This document shows positions 9,088 to 18,326 of a stretch of DNA of 64,000 nucleotides, piece by piece (position 1 is the stretch's first letter; the number at the start of each line of letters is the position of its first letter). Below the pieces are notes generated by a model. The model was not told the origin of the DNA. It worked only from the letters and a program-made list of their open reading frames with translations, and searched no databases. The stretch is from Pedobacter sp. SL55. GTDB taxonomy: Bacteria; Bacteroidota; Bacteroidia; Sphingobacteriales; Sphingobacteriaceae. The stretch lies in assembly GCF_026625705.1 (NCBI RefSeq), contig NZ_CP113059.1, positions 558,001 to 622,000 of the forward strand, in the 5' to 3' direction. The translations under genes were made by a program, and so were the position numbers.

Positions 9088-9380
9088 TTATTTGTTTTGT
9101 AAAGCCGCTAATTTAACAAAAACAGTTGGCAGTTTTCGGTTTTCAGTTGGCAACTTTACAACAATACAACAATTAATCTTTAGCAAAAAAGGCACAAAAG
9201 CATATCAACAAGTGGCAGTAACAGTTGCCTTACAATATCAACTTATAACCTTTCAACAATTTAGCAACATCGCAAGTGAATGCTTCAACATATCAACACC
9301 GTTTTGTAAAATCTTAACATAGGTCAATACAAACTCATTTCAAAATTAAATACCTTTACAAGAAAATAACTTATTCAACA
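9088..9380. other. Intergenic region upstream of yceI
   Basis: About 290 bases between the divergent mutL and yceI genes. It contains a run of CAGTTGGCAGTTTTC-like copies near 9120-9155, related to a stretch at 19389-19422, the sort of short dispersed repeat common in this group. No convincing gene was found in any frame. Promoters for both flanking genes should lie here, but no clear TTTG/TAnnTTTG pair was seen. Confidence 0.5.
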
Positions 9381-9977
9381 ATGAAATTAAAAATCACTTC
9401 TATTTTAATGTTAGCTCTTGTGGCTATCTTTTCTTTTTCGGCTTTTAAGCCAAAGGCTGATATCTATACTGTAGATGTTGCTAAATCTACTATCAACTGG
9501 GAAGGTAAAAAGTTCTCTGGTGCACACACGGGCACTGTTAATTTAACTTCTGGCAATTTGCAATTTAATGGCAAAAAACTGGTACAAGGTGGCTTTATTG
9601 CCGATATGACCACTATTAAAACGATGGATGGCGAAAAACCAAGTCCGAATTTAGATAAGCACTTAAAAAACGATGATTTTTTTGGTGTAGATAAATTTCC
9701 AGCTGCTAATTTCGTAATTAAAAAAGTTGAAGGTAATGGTGCTGATGTAAAAATTACTGGCGATTTAACCATTAAGGGCAAAACCAATTCGGTTACTTTT
9801 CCGGCAAAAATTACTTGGAACGCAGATAAAACAGTAACCGCTGTAGCAGAGAAAGTAACTGTAGATAGAACCAAATATGGTATCGAGTACAAATCAAAAT
9901 CTATCTTCAGCAGCATTGGAGATAATTTTATTTACGATGAGTTTACTTTCGCTGTTAAACTGGTAGCAAAAAAATAA
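9381..9977 (+). CDS. YceI-family lipid-binding protein
   Basis: 198 residues with a signal peptide (MKLKITSILMLALVAIFSFSAF), so periplasmic. The mature part is a lipocalin-like YceI barrel: YTVDVAKSTINWEGKKFSGAHTGTVNLTSG at the start, the central MTTIKTMDGEKPSPNLDKHLKNDDFFGVDKFPAANF block typical of the family, LTIKGKTNSVTFPAKITW, and the closing YGIEYKSKSIFSSIGDNFIYDEF. Family members bind isoprenoid or amphiphilic lipids, and Bacteroidota copies are often linked to stress. The first ATG is used. It is monocistronic, followed directly by a strong terminator at 10001. Confidence 0.93.
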   Translation: MKLKITSILMLALVAIFSFSAFKPKADIYTVDVAKSTINWEGKKFSGAHTGTVNLTSGNLQFNGKKLVQGGFIADMTTIKTMDGEKPSPNLDKHLKNDDFFGVDKFPAANFVIKKVEGNGADVKITGDLTIKGKTNSVTFPAKITWNADKTVTAVAEKVTVDRTKYGIEYKSKSIFSSIGDNFIYDEFTFAVKLVAKK

Positions 9978-10000
9978 TATCCTATTAAATAGGGCTTTAC

Positions 10001-10029
10001 AAATCCGAGTTAAACTCGGATTTTTTTTT
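10001..10029 (+). terminator. Rho-independent terminator after yceI
   Basis: Stem ATCCGAG / CTCGGAT around a short TTAAA loop, followed by nine T residues. It sits 23 bases after the yceI stop and before the response regulator. Confidence 0.9.
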
Positions 10030-10115
10030 GTTAGATAATTTAATGTATCTTTAGTAATCCACTTATGAAATAATATACATTCGCAAACGGTTAACACGTA
10101 TTTCATAAAAGCAAA

Positions 10116-10523
10116 ATGCAAAGTACACCTCCTTCTAAAATCAACCTCTTGGTCATCGACGATGATGATATTAACATTTTTATCATCAGTAAAATTGTTG
10201 AGAAGACGGGGTACAATGTTGAAATATGCGCCAAGCATAATGGCCAGCTCGCTATTGACTATATTAAGGATTTGCTGTTAAACAACCAACCCTTACCACA
10301 CTTGGTTTTAATAGACATCAATATGCCTATTCTTAATGGATGGGAATTTATTGAGGCATTTGAAGCATTGAACATAGAAGTAACGAATGACATGTACATG
10401 CTATCGTCGTCTGTTTATGAAAATGACATAGAGAAAGCGAAAAGCTACAAATCGGTTAAAGGATTTATCTCTAAACCACTATCAATAGATAGGCTCAAAG
10501 AGTTGCTTGCGGCAATTCATTAA
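10116..10523 (+). CDS. Single-domain response regulator (CheY-like)
   Basis: 135 residues forming one receiver domain and nothing else. The acidic pocket is IDDDD at residues 14-18, the phospho-acceptor is Asp67 in LIDINMP, the switch Ser lies in MLSSS near residue 95, and the invariant Lys is in FISKP near 117. It should be phosphorylated by a separate histidine kinase and act through protein contact, since there is no DNA-binding or enzymatic domain. No kinase gene is adjacent. Starting ATG 10116 is the first in frame. Its stop faces the MBL hydrolase gene convergently across 25 bases. Confidence 0.92.
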   Translation: MQSTPPSKINLLVIDDDDINIFIISKIVEKTGYNVEICAKHNGQLAIDYIKDLLLNNQPLPHLVLIDINMPILNGWEFIEAFEALNIEVTNDMYMLSSSVYENDIEKAKSYKSVKGFISKPLSIDRLKELLAAIH

Positions 10524-10548
10524 AAAAACAAACCTTTGTAATTAAGAG

Positions 10549-11319
10549 TTAAACAATGATAAATTTATCGTCATCTAACTTTACAAAAGCCTGCGTTTTT
10601 GATTTAGAATGATAAAATAGACATTTCCATTGCTCTGCAGCTGCCCTGCGGCCAAATTCATCTCTCAGTTCCATCGCTTTACGGCCATCGTAATCATATT
10701 TAGCTACAAACTTTCTAATCAGCTCTTCGGGTTCTGGCAATACATCGCCACCAAAAAATACTTTATCGTCTCCATCATCAATTAAAAATACTTGATGGTT
10801 AGGACAGTGAGCTCCAGTAAATTCGTAACTGATTTCGTTAGTCAATATTCCACTGTCTTCTATCAAATGAATTTGTGCATTTCGCTGTACAAAATCAAAA
10901 ATTTCGGTATGGTACGAAGACGATTTGCTAGAAAAAGCGGTTTCCCACTCGCCACGTTGCATTACATAAGTGGCATTAGGGAAACTCAATTCCATTTTGC
11001 CATTGTAATGGTGTACCATTCCGCCAGAGTGGTCAAAATGTAAGTGCGACATCAGCACCAGTTCTACATCATCTGGATCGAAACCTACTTTTTTGATGTT
11101 CTCGTGTAGATGTAATTTCCCCTCTTCGTTGCTATATCCTAAACCAGTATCTAACAAGATTAAGCTATTTTCTAACTTTACCAGAAAAGGCTGAACGTGA
11201 ATAAATAACGAAGCTGGCCTGTCTTTCGGATTGTCTTTAGCAGGATCAAAAGGTAGGAATTTTTTGCTTGCATCTACAGAATACGAACCCTCTGATAAGG
11301 TAAAAACTTGTATGGCCAT
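10549..11319 (-). CDS. Metallo-beta-lactamase-fold hydrolase
   Basis: 256 residues. Metal ligands are in order: SHLHFDHSGG (HxHxDH) at about residue 94, a His in the CPNHQVFLI region at about 174, Asp in FFGGDVLPEP at about 193, and the late LFYHSKSKT His near the C-terminus. It has no signal peptide, so it is cytoplasmic. The arrangement resembles the quorum-quenching lactonase/glyoxalase-II branch, but the substrate cannot be fixed. Monocistronic, convergent with the response regulator. First ATG at 11317-11319. Confidence 0.88.
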   Translation of the reverse strand: MAIQVFTLSEGSYSVDASKKFLPFDPAKDNPKDRPASLFIHVQPFLVKLENSLILLDTGLGYSNEEGKLHLHENIKKVGFDPDDVELVLMSHLHFDHSGGMVHHYNGKMELSFPNATYVMQRGEWETAFSSKSSSYHTEIFDFVQRNAQIHLIEDSGILTNEISYEFTGAHCPNHQVFLIDDGDDKVFFGGDVLPEPEELIRKFVAKYDYDGRKAMELRDEFGRRAAAEQWKCLFYHSKSKTQAFVKLDDDKFIIV

Positions 11320-11485
11320 CTCTTTTTACGTAGAAAATTTAATGATATATTTACGGGTTACAAATATAGGCAGCTACACATGATTATATGTCGCCAAACT
11401 ATAAAAATTTACAGTAAAGACGTATCATCATACGTCTCAATAGGGCAAATGATAATTTGCCCCAACTAATAAAGACAAATAAAAT

Positions 11486-13189
11486 ATGGAGAAAAGGTGG
11501 GTACATAATGAAAATGCAAATCGTGAGGTAATTGACGAATTGGCCCATCAGTTAACCATAGACAAAAGTTTGGCTGAAATTTTAGCGAACAGGGGAATTA
11601 CCACTTTTGAAGAAGCTAGACATTTTTTTAGGCCTCAAATAGCCCACCTACACGATCCTTTTTTAATGAAGGATATGGAAACTGCTATTAACAGAATTGA
11701 TGTAGCAATTACCCAAGGACAACGCATTTTAATTTATGGCGATTATGATGTGGATGGAACTACTGCCGTAGCCTTGGCTTATCAGTTTTTTCATCAATTT
11801 ACCAAAAATATTGCCTATTACATACCAGATAGGCATAGCGAAGGTTACGGAATTTCGACCCAAGGCATTGACTACGCAAAGGCCAACGGGTTCCATTTAA
11901 TTATTGCGCTAGATTGCGGCATTCGCTCTAATGATAAAGTTGCCTATGCAAATTCTTTAGGTATCGATTTCATTATTTGCGACCACCATTTGCCAGACGT
12001 AGACATACCCGATGCCGTGGCGGTTTTAGACCCCAAACGTGAAGATTGCGAATATCCGTTTAAGGAACTTTCTGGCTGTGGCATTGGCTTTAAACTAGCA
12101 CAAGCTTATTGTATGGCCAAAGATTTACCCGATGAACTTTACGAAAGATACTTGGATTTGTGCATGGTAAGCATTGCTGCCGATATTGTTCCAATTGTAG
12201 ATGAAAATCGTGTAATGGCCTACTATGGCTTGTTGAAACTGAACGAAAATCCATCTACAGGCTTAAAAGCTTTGATGCAAATTTCTGGCAAAACAGAAAA
12301 CTATTCGATTATGGACGTGGTGTTTATGTTAGCACCACGCATTAATGCCGCAGGGCGAATGGGGCACGCTAACGAAGCCGTAAAAATGCTACTGAGCCAA
12401 GAGGAATTTATTGCCGACGAGCAAAGTGCACTTATTAATTTGCAAAATACCGAACGCAAAAGTTTTGATAAGGATATTACTTTAGAAGCCCTAGCCATTA
12501 TTGAACAAGATGAAGTGTTGATTAACCGCAAAACTACCGTGGTATTTCACGAAAGTTGGAACAAAGGTGTGATTGGAATTGTGGCTTCTCGACTGACAGA
12601 AAAATACTACCGACCAACCATTGTACTTACCCATTCTAACGGCAATTATACTGGTTCCGCTCGGTCTGTGATTGGTTACGATTTGTATGAAGCTTTGGTA
12701 GAATGCAGTGATTTGCTGATCCAGTTTGGCGGGCATAAATATGCCGCAGGCTTAACCATTGCACCAGAAAACCTTTCCATTTTTGCAGATAGATTTGAAG
12801 AAGTTGTGTCTAAAAGCATCGATCCAGCTTTATTAATCCCAGAAATAAACATCGATACAGAGATAGATTTGGCCCAAATCAACGGTAAGTTTTTTAGGGT
12901 ACTTTCGCAAATGGCCCCCTTTGGACCACAAAATATGGCACCGGTATTTTGCACCAAGAATATCACATTTGTAGGTACACCACAAATTGTAGGTACAAAT
13001 CATCTAAAAATAAATGTAAAACAACAAAATTCAGCTATTTTTGAAGCTATTGGCTTTAACCTTGGCGAATTTGAAAAATTGTTAAAACCAAACCAGCCTT
13101 TTTCTATTTGTTATACCATAGAAGAAAATAACTGGAAAGACAAAAAACGTTTACAACTAAATATAAAGGGAATTAAGATGGAGGTTTAA
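11486..13189 (+). CDS. recJ: Single-stranded-DNA-specific exonuclease RecJ
   Basis: 567 residues, full family length. DHH phosphoesterase motifs: IYGDYDVDGTTAVAL (about residue 88), LDCGIRS, the name-giving DHHLPD (about 168) and GCGIGFKLAQ. The DHHA1 part has GHANEAVKMLL, and GVIGIVASRLTEKYYRPTIVL with SARSVIGYDLYEAL and FGGHKYAAGLTI. A C-terminal OB fold (FCTKNITFVGTPQIVGTNHLKINV) follows. Role: 5'-3' degradation of single-stranded DNA in RecF-type recombination and mismatch repair, in the cytoplasm. It leads a co-directional group with lptB and the GH3 gene. Confidence 0.97.
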   Translation: MEKRWVHNENANREVIDELAHQLTIDKSLAEILANRGITTFEEARHFFRPQIAHLHDPFLMKDMETAINRIDVAITQGQRILIYGDYDVDGTTAVALAYQFFHQFTKNIAYYIPDRHSEGYGISTQGIDYAKANGFHLIIALDCGIRSNDKVAYANSLGIDFIICDHHLPDVDIPDAVAVLDPKREDCEYPFKELSGCGIGFKLAQAYCMAKDLPDELYERYLDLCMVSIAADIVPIVDENRVMAYYGLLKLNENPSTGLKALMQISGKTENYSIMDVVFMLAPRINAAGRMGHANEAVKMLLSQEEFIADEQSALINLQNTERKSFDKDITLEALAIIEQDEVLINRKTTVVFHESWNKGVIGIVASRLTEKYYRPTIVLTHSNGNYTGSARSVIGYDLYEALVECSDLLIQFGGHKYAAGLTIAPENLSIFADRFEEVVSKSIDPALLIPEINIDTEIDLAQINGKFFRVLSQMAPFGPQNMAPVFCTKNITFVGTPQIVGTNHLKINVKQQNSAIFEAIGFNLGEFEKLLKPNQPFSICYTIEENNWKDKKRLQLNIKGIKMEV

Positions 13190-13234
13190 GGTAAAAAGCT
13201 AAAGGTTTAAGGTCATCATCGACTTAACTTTGCC

Positions 13235-13262
13235 AAATCGTAAATCGTAAATCGTAAATCGT
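13235..13262 (+). repeat. Four tandem copies of a 7-base unit (AAATCGT)
   Basis: Four perfect contiguous copies end 8 bases before the lptB start codon and are followed by a decayed AAATATA copy. At this position copy number would alter the spacing between any upstream promoter and lptB. Too short and spacer-free for CRISPR. Confidence 0.85.
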
Positions 13263-13270
13263 AAATATAA

Positions 13271-14005
13271 ATGATTCTAAAAGCCGAGCATCTCATAAAA
13301 AAATATAAACAGCGTACCGTTGTTAACGATGTTTCATTTGAAGTTAGCCAGGGAGAAATTGTGGGCTTACTGGGGCCAAATGGAGCGGGTAAAACTACAT
13401 CGTTCTACATGATTGTAGGCTTAATTAAGCCAAATGAGGGCAATATATTTTTAGATGGCGAAGATATTACCAAAGATCCCATGTATCGCCGAGCGCAAAA
13501 AGGGATTGGCTATTTGGCGCAAGAAGCTAGTGTTTTCCGTAAGTTAACCGTAGAAGACAACATTATGGCCATTTTAGAAATGACCAAACTGAACAAAGAA
13601 GAACGCAAGGAAAAACTGGAAGAACTGATTAATGAGTTTAGCTTGCACAAAGTGAGAAAAAACCGTGGAGATTTACTTTCTGGAGGCGAGCGTAGACGTA
13701 CGGAAATTGCCAGGGCGTTAGCAGCAAACCCTAATTTTATACTATTGGATGAACCTTTTGCTGGTGTAGATCCTATTGCGGTAGAAGAAATACAGAGCAT
13801 TGTTGCTAAACTTAAAAAGAAGAATATTGGTATTTTAATTACCGACCATAACGTACAAGAAACCTTATCTATTACCGATAGAGCTTACTTACTTTTTGAA
13901 GGAAAAATACTAGAATCGGGAACGCCAGAAGTATTGGCAGCCAACGAAATGGTACGAAAGGTTTATTTAGGTTCGAACTTCGTTCTACGTAAGAAAAATC
14001 TATAA
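13271..14005 (+). CDS. lptB: LPS export ABC transporter ATP-binding protein
   Basis: 244 residues, a single ABC ATPase domain. Walker [11 protein letters not shown] (about residue 37), Q-loop [18 protein letters not shown], signature [15 protein letters not shown], Walker [17 protein letters not shown] and switch His in [10 protein letters not shown]. The [11 protein letters not shown] and ERRRTEIAR wording is characteristic of LptB, which powers LptF/LptG extraction of lipopolysaccharide from the inner membrane. It is 80 bases after recJ and 11 before the GH3 gene, so probably one transcript. Confidence 0.95.
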   Translation: MILKAEHLIKKYKQRTVVNDVSFEVSQGEIVGLLGPNGAGKTTSFYMIVGLIKPNEGNIFLDGEDITKDPMYRRAQKGIGYLAQEASVFRKLTVEDNIMAILEMTKLNKEERKEKLEELINEFSLHKVRKNRGDLLSGGERRRTEIARALAANPNFILLDEPFAGVDPIAVEEIQSIVAKLKKKNIGILITDHNVQETLSITDRAYLLFEGKILESGTPEVLAANEMVRKVYLGSNFVLRKKNL

Positions 14006-14016
14006 AAGGAAATCTG

Positions 14017-15525
14017 ATGGCGATAGTAAATTCAATTTTTACCTGGTATATGAAAAAGCGGATCCATCAGATTGAGCTTTTTATGAAATACCCATTAGAT
14101 GTTCAGGATGAATGGTTGCACACCTTAATTTCTAGTGCAGAAAATACCGAATGGGGAAAACTTTACGACTATAAGTCTATTTTAACCGTTCAGCAGTTTA
14201 AAGAACGGGTACCGATACAAAATTATGACACGCTAAAGCCTTACATAGAACGGATGTTGCAGGGCGAACAAAATATCCTTTGGCCTTCAGAAATTAAGTG
14301 GTTTGCCAAATCATCGGGTACCACTAGCGATAGAAGTAAATTTATTCCAGTATCTGAAGAAGCTTTGGAAGAATGCCACTTTAAAGGTGGAAAAGACATG
14401 CTTTCCATTTACTGCAATAATAGGCCAAATGCGCAGATGTTTACTGGCAAAGGCTTGGTTTTAGGCGGCAGCCATCAAATTAATCAGCTTTGCGAAGATA
14501 TCCATTTTGGAGATTTATCTGCCGTACTGATTAAAAACTTACCCGTTTGGGCAGAATATTACCGAACGCCAGATATGTCTATTGCCTTGATGGACAACTA
14601 CGAGGAAAAGATAGACCGTATGGCCGAAGCAACCATCAAAGAAAATGTAACTAGCATTTCTGGCGTACCCACTTGGACTATTGTTTTGGCCAAAAAAGTG
14701 ATGGAAATGACAGGAACAAAAAACCTCTTAGAAGTTTGGCCAAACCTAGAAGCTTATTTCCACGGAGCGGTAAATTTCTCCCCTTACAGAGCACAGTTTA
14801 AGGAGCTTATCCCCTCTTCAGATATGTATTATCTGGAAACTTACAACGCATCGGAAGGTTTCTTCGGTATTCAAGATCAATCTCATTCAGACGAATTATT
14901 GTTGATGTTGGATTACGGTATTTATTACGAGTTCTTACCGTTAGAGAACCTGGAAGATGAAAATCCTAAAACGTTATCATTAGACCAAGTAGAACTGAAT
15001 AAAAACTATGCCCTCATTATCAGCACTAACGGCGGCTTATGGCGTTATATGATTGGCGATACCGTTCATTTTACGTCTTTATCTCCTTTTAGGGTAAAAA
15101 TTACTGGCAGAACCAAACATTTTATCAATGCTTTTGGCGAAGAGGTAATTATAGACAACGCCGAAAACGCACTAACCAAAGCTTGCGCAATTACGAATGC
15201 AAAAATTAAAGATTACACCGCCTGCCCTATTTACTTTAGTGGCGAAGAAGCTGGTGGCCACGAATGGATCATTGAGTTTGAGCAGCAGCCTACAGATTTT
15301 GAAAAATTTATTGATGTAATGGACGACACCTTACGTGAGGTAAATTCTGATTACGATGCCAAACGTTTCAAAGACATGGCATTACGCAGACCAAAAGTTC
15401 ATAATGCACCAAAAGACACTTTTTACAAATGGCTAAAAGAAAAAGGAAAACTTGGTGGGCAGCATAAAGTTCCTCGTTTAGCGAATAACCGGGAGTATGT
15501 AGATGATATTTTGAGGTTGCTGTAG
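14017..15525 (+). CDS. GH3-family acyl-adenylating protein
   Basis: 502 residues of the GH3 (auxin-responsive promoter) superfamily, relatives of plant acyl-acid-amido synthetases in the ANL adenylation clan. Visible motifs are KSSGTTSDRSKFIP (ATP-binding P-loop, about residue 96), YYLETYNASEGFFGIQD (about 275), GGLWRYMIGDTVHFTSLSPFRVKITGRTKHFINAFGEEV (about 345-385) and the C-terminal KFLKEKG-like DTFYKWLKEKGKLGGQHKVPRL. It should activate a carboxylate with ATP, but substrate and acceptor are unknown in bacteria. Cytoplasmic. It starts 11 bases after lptB, an association that could imply an envelope role (inference). Confidence 0.9.
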   Translation: MAIVNSIFTWYMKKRIHQIELFMKYPLDVQDEWLHTLISSAENTEWGKLYDYKSILTVQQFKERVPIQNYDTLKPYIERMLQGEQNILWPSEIKWFAKSSGTTSDRSKFIPVSEEALEECHFKGGKDMLSIYCNNRPNAQMFTGKGLVLGGSHQINQLCEDIHFGDLSAVLIKNLPVWAEYYRTPDMSIALMDNYEEKIDRMAEATIKENVTSISGVPTWTIVLAKKVMEMTGTKNLLEVWPNLEAYFHGAVNFSPYRAQFKELIPSSDMYYLETYNASEGFFGIQDQSHSDELLLMLDYGIYYEFLPLENLEDENPKTLSLDQVELNKNYALIISTNGGLWRYMIGDTVHFTSLSPFRVKITGRTKHFINAFGEEVIIDNAENALTKACAITNAKIKDYTACPIYFSGEEAGGHEWIIEFEQQPTDFEKFIDVMDDTLREVNSDYDAKRFKDMALRRPKVHNAPKDTFYKWLKEKGKLGGQHKVPRLANNREYVDDILRLL

Positions 15526-15549
15526 TTTAAGTATATGACATTTTTTTCT

Positions 15550-15662
15550 AAACACATAGGCACATAGTTTTTTAATCCTCCTATAAGATACCTAAGGGCA
15601 GATTTATCTTCCTACACAACCGCCTAAGCACATTTCTATATTCCCTATGTTCCTATGTGTTT
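15550..15662. repeat. Intergenic inverted repeat (CACATAGG family)
   Basis: Arms 15550-15567 and 15645-15662 (AAACACATAGGCACATAG and its near-complement, 17 of 18 matching) bracket about 77 bases between the GH3 and YkvA genes. A REP/BIME-like hairpin; it may also serve as a transcript end for the recJ-lptB-GH3 group. Confidence 0.7.
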
Positions 15663-15730
15663 TCCTATTTATCTCATATAGTAAAATAATTTAGGTATGC
15701 TTATTGATAGTTTAGTGAAAAACATGTTGT

Positions 15731-16156
15731 ATGAATTTCAAAAATCTAATGTTGCGATACGCTGTTTTCAATAAAATTGCAGCAACCTTAATCAAAGATA
15801 AAGGCAAAACCTTAAACAAAATTCAAGAGGGTTTTGCAAAAGCAGAGGGGAACAAAGGAGCACTTAAAAGTGTATGGGAGCAGTTGCAATTGCTTTTCTC
15901 TTTAGCTAAAGATTACACTAGCGGAGCTTACACAGCCATCCCTAAAACCACAATGATCTCCGTTTTAGCTGCGCTACTTTATTTTATCTCTCCATTAGAT
16001 TTAGTGCCAGATTTTTTAGTGGGTTTAGGATTTTTGGACGATGCTGTAATTTTGGGCTTTGTTTTTAAAAAAGTAGGCCAAGAATTAGAAAAATACCAAG
16101 CATGGAAAACATTAGATGCCTCGGAAGAAAAAGTCGATAAAATTATACATATCTAG
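15731..16156 (+). CDS. YkvA-family DUF1232 membrane protein
   Basis: 141 residues. The diagnostic DUF1232 stretch is ISPLDLVPDFLVGLGFLDDAVILG at about residues 90-115, inside a hydrophobic segment that begins at TTMISVLAALLYF. The N-terminal half is basic and probably cytoplasmic. Function in the family is unknown, though many members are stress-linked inner-membrane proteins. It stands alone between an inverted repeat and the CBS gene, with 66 bases to the latter. Confidence 0.88.
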   Translation: MNFKNLMLRYAVFNKIAATLIKDKGKTLNKIQEGFAKAEGNKGALKSVWEQLQLLFSLAKDYTSGAYTAIPKTTMISVLAALLYFISPLDLVPDFLVGLGFLDDAVILGFVFKKVGQELEKYQAWKTLDASEEKVDKIIHI

Positions 16157-16222
16157 TATTTGCTATAACCATTTGGTTTTAATTTATTTTGAGTAAATTT
16201 AATTAATCAAACACAGCCAGAT

Positions 16223-16651
16223 ATGAAAACAGTTCAACAGATTTTCGGTACAAAACCTTTAGAAACTTTTAGCGTAACGGCAAGCACCTCGGTTCTTGAA
16301 TCGCTAAAGTTAATGACAGAAAAAAATATCAGCGCATTGCTGATTATGGAAAATGAACAACTGCTAGGTATTTTTACGGAACGTGATTATGCTCGTAAAA
16401 TCGTTCTACAAGGCAAAGCTTCTAAAGATACCCCAATTGGCGAAGCCATGACCGCTAATCCTATTACGGTAACGCTAACTGACAGCATTGATTTATGTAT
16501 GCAAATTATGACCGACAAGCACATTAGGCATTTACCGGTGGTAGCTGAAAACAAAGCTGTGGGCATGGTATCTATTGGCGATGTGGTAAAATTTATCATT
16601 GCCGATCAGAAACATACTATTTCAGCTTTGGAAAGTTATATTAATAGTTAA
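16223..16651 (+). CDS. Stand-alone CBS-pair protein
   Basis: 142 residues, two CBS repeats and nothing else. The first spans about residues 16-70 (ALLIMENEQLLGIFTERDYARKIVLQGK), the second about 78-135 (MTANPITVTLTDSIDLCMQIMTDKHIRHLPVV..KAVGMVSIGDVVKFII). The GIFTERDYAR and VGMVSIGDVVK turns are the usual adenosine-nucleotide contacts, so it is likely an AMP/ATP or NAD sensor acting on a partner. Cytoplasmic. No partner gene is adjacent; it faces the M28 peptidase convergently. Confidence 0.92.
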   Translation: MKTVQQIFGTKPLETFSVTASTSVLESLKLMTEKNISALLIMENEQLLGIFTERDYARKIVLQGKASKDTPIGEAMTANPITVTLTDSIDLCMQIMTDKHIRHLPVVAENKAVGMVSIGDVVKFIIADQKHTISALESYINS

Positions 16652-16680
16652 TGATAATTGCTAACTAAAAACAGGGAGTC

Positions 16681-18135
16681 TTAATCTCCCCATTTCCATT
16701 CGCCAGCTATTTTTAGTGGCTCTTTTAACTTTTGACTTTCCAAAAATATTTTCAACTCTGCATTGGTAAATCTTTTTACCGGAATTTGAGCAGTATTTGC
16801 CAAAGCGTAAGTTAGCATTGACGAATAACGCACTGTATTTTTCAATCCTTGCTCGTCTACCAAATGGAAACCATCGCCATCTGAGTGATAAAATGGGCCT
16901 GAATTGTTTGGTAATTTGCCACCGGCACCACCACCTGTTGGTACGCCCTCTAACATAAACGGCTGATGATCGCTATGTAAACCCGCACCTGCTTGAAATA
17001 AGTTTTTAAATCCAGTATCAATCTTTGCCACTTCTGCTCCCCATCCTTTAAACAAAGGTTCCATTTCTTTTCTTGTAGTCGAAAATCCCTTTGGGTCGTT
17101 AGTCATATCATAGTTTAACATGAAACGAACCTGACCTAAATTTTTATCTTTTAATGCTTGGGCTACATAAGCTTTTGAGCCCAATAAACCTTGCTCTTCG
17201 CCCATAAACATTACAAATTCTATAGTACGTTTAGTTTGTAGTTTCAGTTTTTTGAAGGTTCTGGCCATGTCAATAATAGCAAATGAACCGATACCATTAT
17301 CTATAGCTCCAGTGGCTAAATCCCAGCTATCTAAATGACCGCCCACTACAATTTTCTCATTCGGTAAACTAGTTCCCTTCAAAGTTGCAATTACATTTCT
17401 AGCTTTAATCATTCCCGAAAAGTTGGTCATGTCTATTTGCGCAAATTGCGGTGCAGCTTTCAACTTTGCCTTCAAGGCCATACCATCTTCTAAACCAATA
17501 CAAACCGCAGGAATTGGAATTAATTTTCCAGTTACCGAGGCCGTTCCAGTTAGCAAAACCCCATTTTCAACTTTGTTAATAATGACCACACCAACCGCAC
17601 CATATTTTGTAGCAATGGCCGTTTTTTCTGAACGGTGCAAAGATGCGGTACCAGCTGGAGAACCAGGTAGCACACCCAAATAAATCAGCGCAATTTTGCC
17701 TTTAACTTTTTCTTTTATTGGTTGATAATCGGCTTCTAAACCATTACCAACATCAATTAGCTCGGCTGTTACATTTGCTTTTACAGGAGAATGTGCTAAG
17801 GTTACCGCTTTAACGGCTGATAAACTGTTCTTGTCGTTACCAACTTTTACCGCCAATGTTTTTCTATCCCAGCTTTCTACTTCAAATGGTTGATATCTTA
17901 CTTCAAAACCATAAGATTTGAACAGATTGTAAGCAAACTCTTCGGCTTTCGCCCCATTAGCGGAACCCGTTAAACGATGCCCAATTTTTTCTGTGGCATT
18001 TTTTAAGTTTTGATAAGCCTGCGAATTACTTTGAACTTCGGTATTGATCTGCTTAAAAACAGACGAAAAGTTGTCTTGAGCATTTGCTTGCAGTAGCAAG
18101 ACAACAAAAGCAACGGAAAGAATAAGTTTCTTCAT
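16681..18135 (-). CDS. Secreted M28 peptidase with PA domain, carboxypeptidase Q-like
   Basis: 484 residues with a signal peptide (MKKLILSVAFVVLLLQANAQ). A protease-associated insert occupies about residues 130-235 (IALIYLGVLPGSPAGTAS..VGVVIINK). The two-zinc M28 core then gives VGGHLDSWDLATGAIDNG (His and bridging Asp), FVMFMGEEQGLLGSKAY (catalytic and metal Glu), MLNYDMTNDPKG (Asp) and AGLHSDHQPFMLEGVPT (His). All five ligands are present, so it should be an active exopeptidase of the periplasm or surface. It differs from the one at 1379 by the PA domain. First ATG used. Confidence 0.93.
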   Translation of the reverse strand: MKKLILSVAFVVLLLQANAQDNFSSVFKQINTEVQSNSQAYQNLKNATEKIGHRLTGSANGAKAEEFAYNLFKSYGFEVRYQPFEVESWDRKTLAVKVGNDKNSLSAVKAVTLAHSPVKANVTAELIDVGNGLEADYQPIKEKVKGKIALIYLGVLPGSPAGTASLHRSEKTAIATKYGAVGVVIINKVENGVLLTGTASVTGKLIPIPAVCIGLEDGMALKAKLKAAPQFAQIDMTNFSGMIKARNVIATLKGTSLPNEKIVVGGHLDSWDLATGAIDNGIGSFAIIDMARTFKKLKLQTKRTIEFVMFMGEEQGLLGSKAYVAQALKDKNLGQVRFMLNYDMTNDPKGFSTTRKEMEPLFKGWGAEVAKIDTGFKNLFQAGAGLHSDHQPFMLEGVPTGGGAGGKLPNNSGPFYHSDGDGFHLVDEQGLKNTVRYSSMLTYALANTAQIPVKRFTNAELKIFLESQKLKEPLKIAGEWKWGD

Positions 18136-18222
18136 TTAACGATGATAGTTTAGTTGAATGAAGTTAGGATTTTAACAGCAGAAGTAAGTTGTATCGTTTA
18201 AATTTTACAATTAACTTTCGCA

Positions 18223-18320
18223 CGTCAATTTCGACAATAGGAGAAATCTTTAAACTTTGAATGGTTCTACAATTTGAGAATAGCTTTAAGATTTCTCCTC
18301 GTTCCTCGTTCGAAATAACG
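18223..18320. repeat. Inverted repeat, TTTCGAC / GTTCGAAAT family
   Basis: Left arm 18223-18252 (CGTCAATTTCGAC..GGAGAAATCTTTA) and right arm 18284-18320 (AAGATTTCTCC..GTTCGAAATAACG) are imperfect complements. The same family occurs at 32173-32294. It lies between the convergently spaced M28 peptidase start and the DUF4349 stop and may end that transcript. Confidence 0.7.
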
Positions 18321-18326
18321 AAGAGG

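Noticed and set aside
9464..9916. Minus-strand open frame opposite yceI
   Set aside because: It is the antisense of a well-supported YceI gene, with no start or family support.
13235..13262. CRISPR-like repeat
   Set aside because: Units of 7 bases without spacers and without cas genes nearby; it is a simple tandem repeat.
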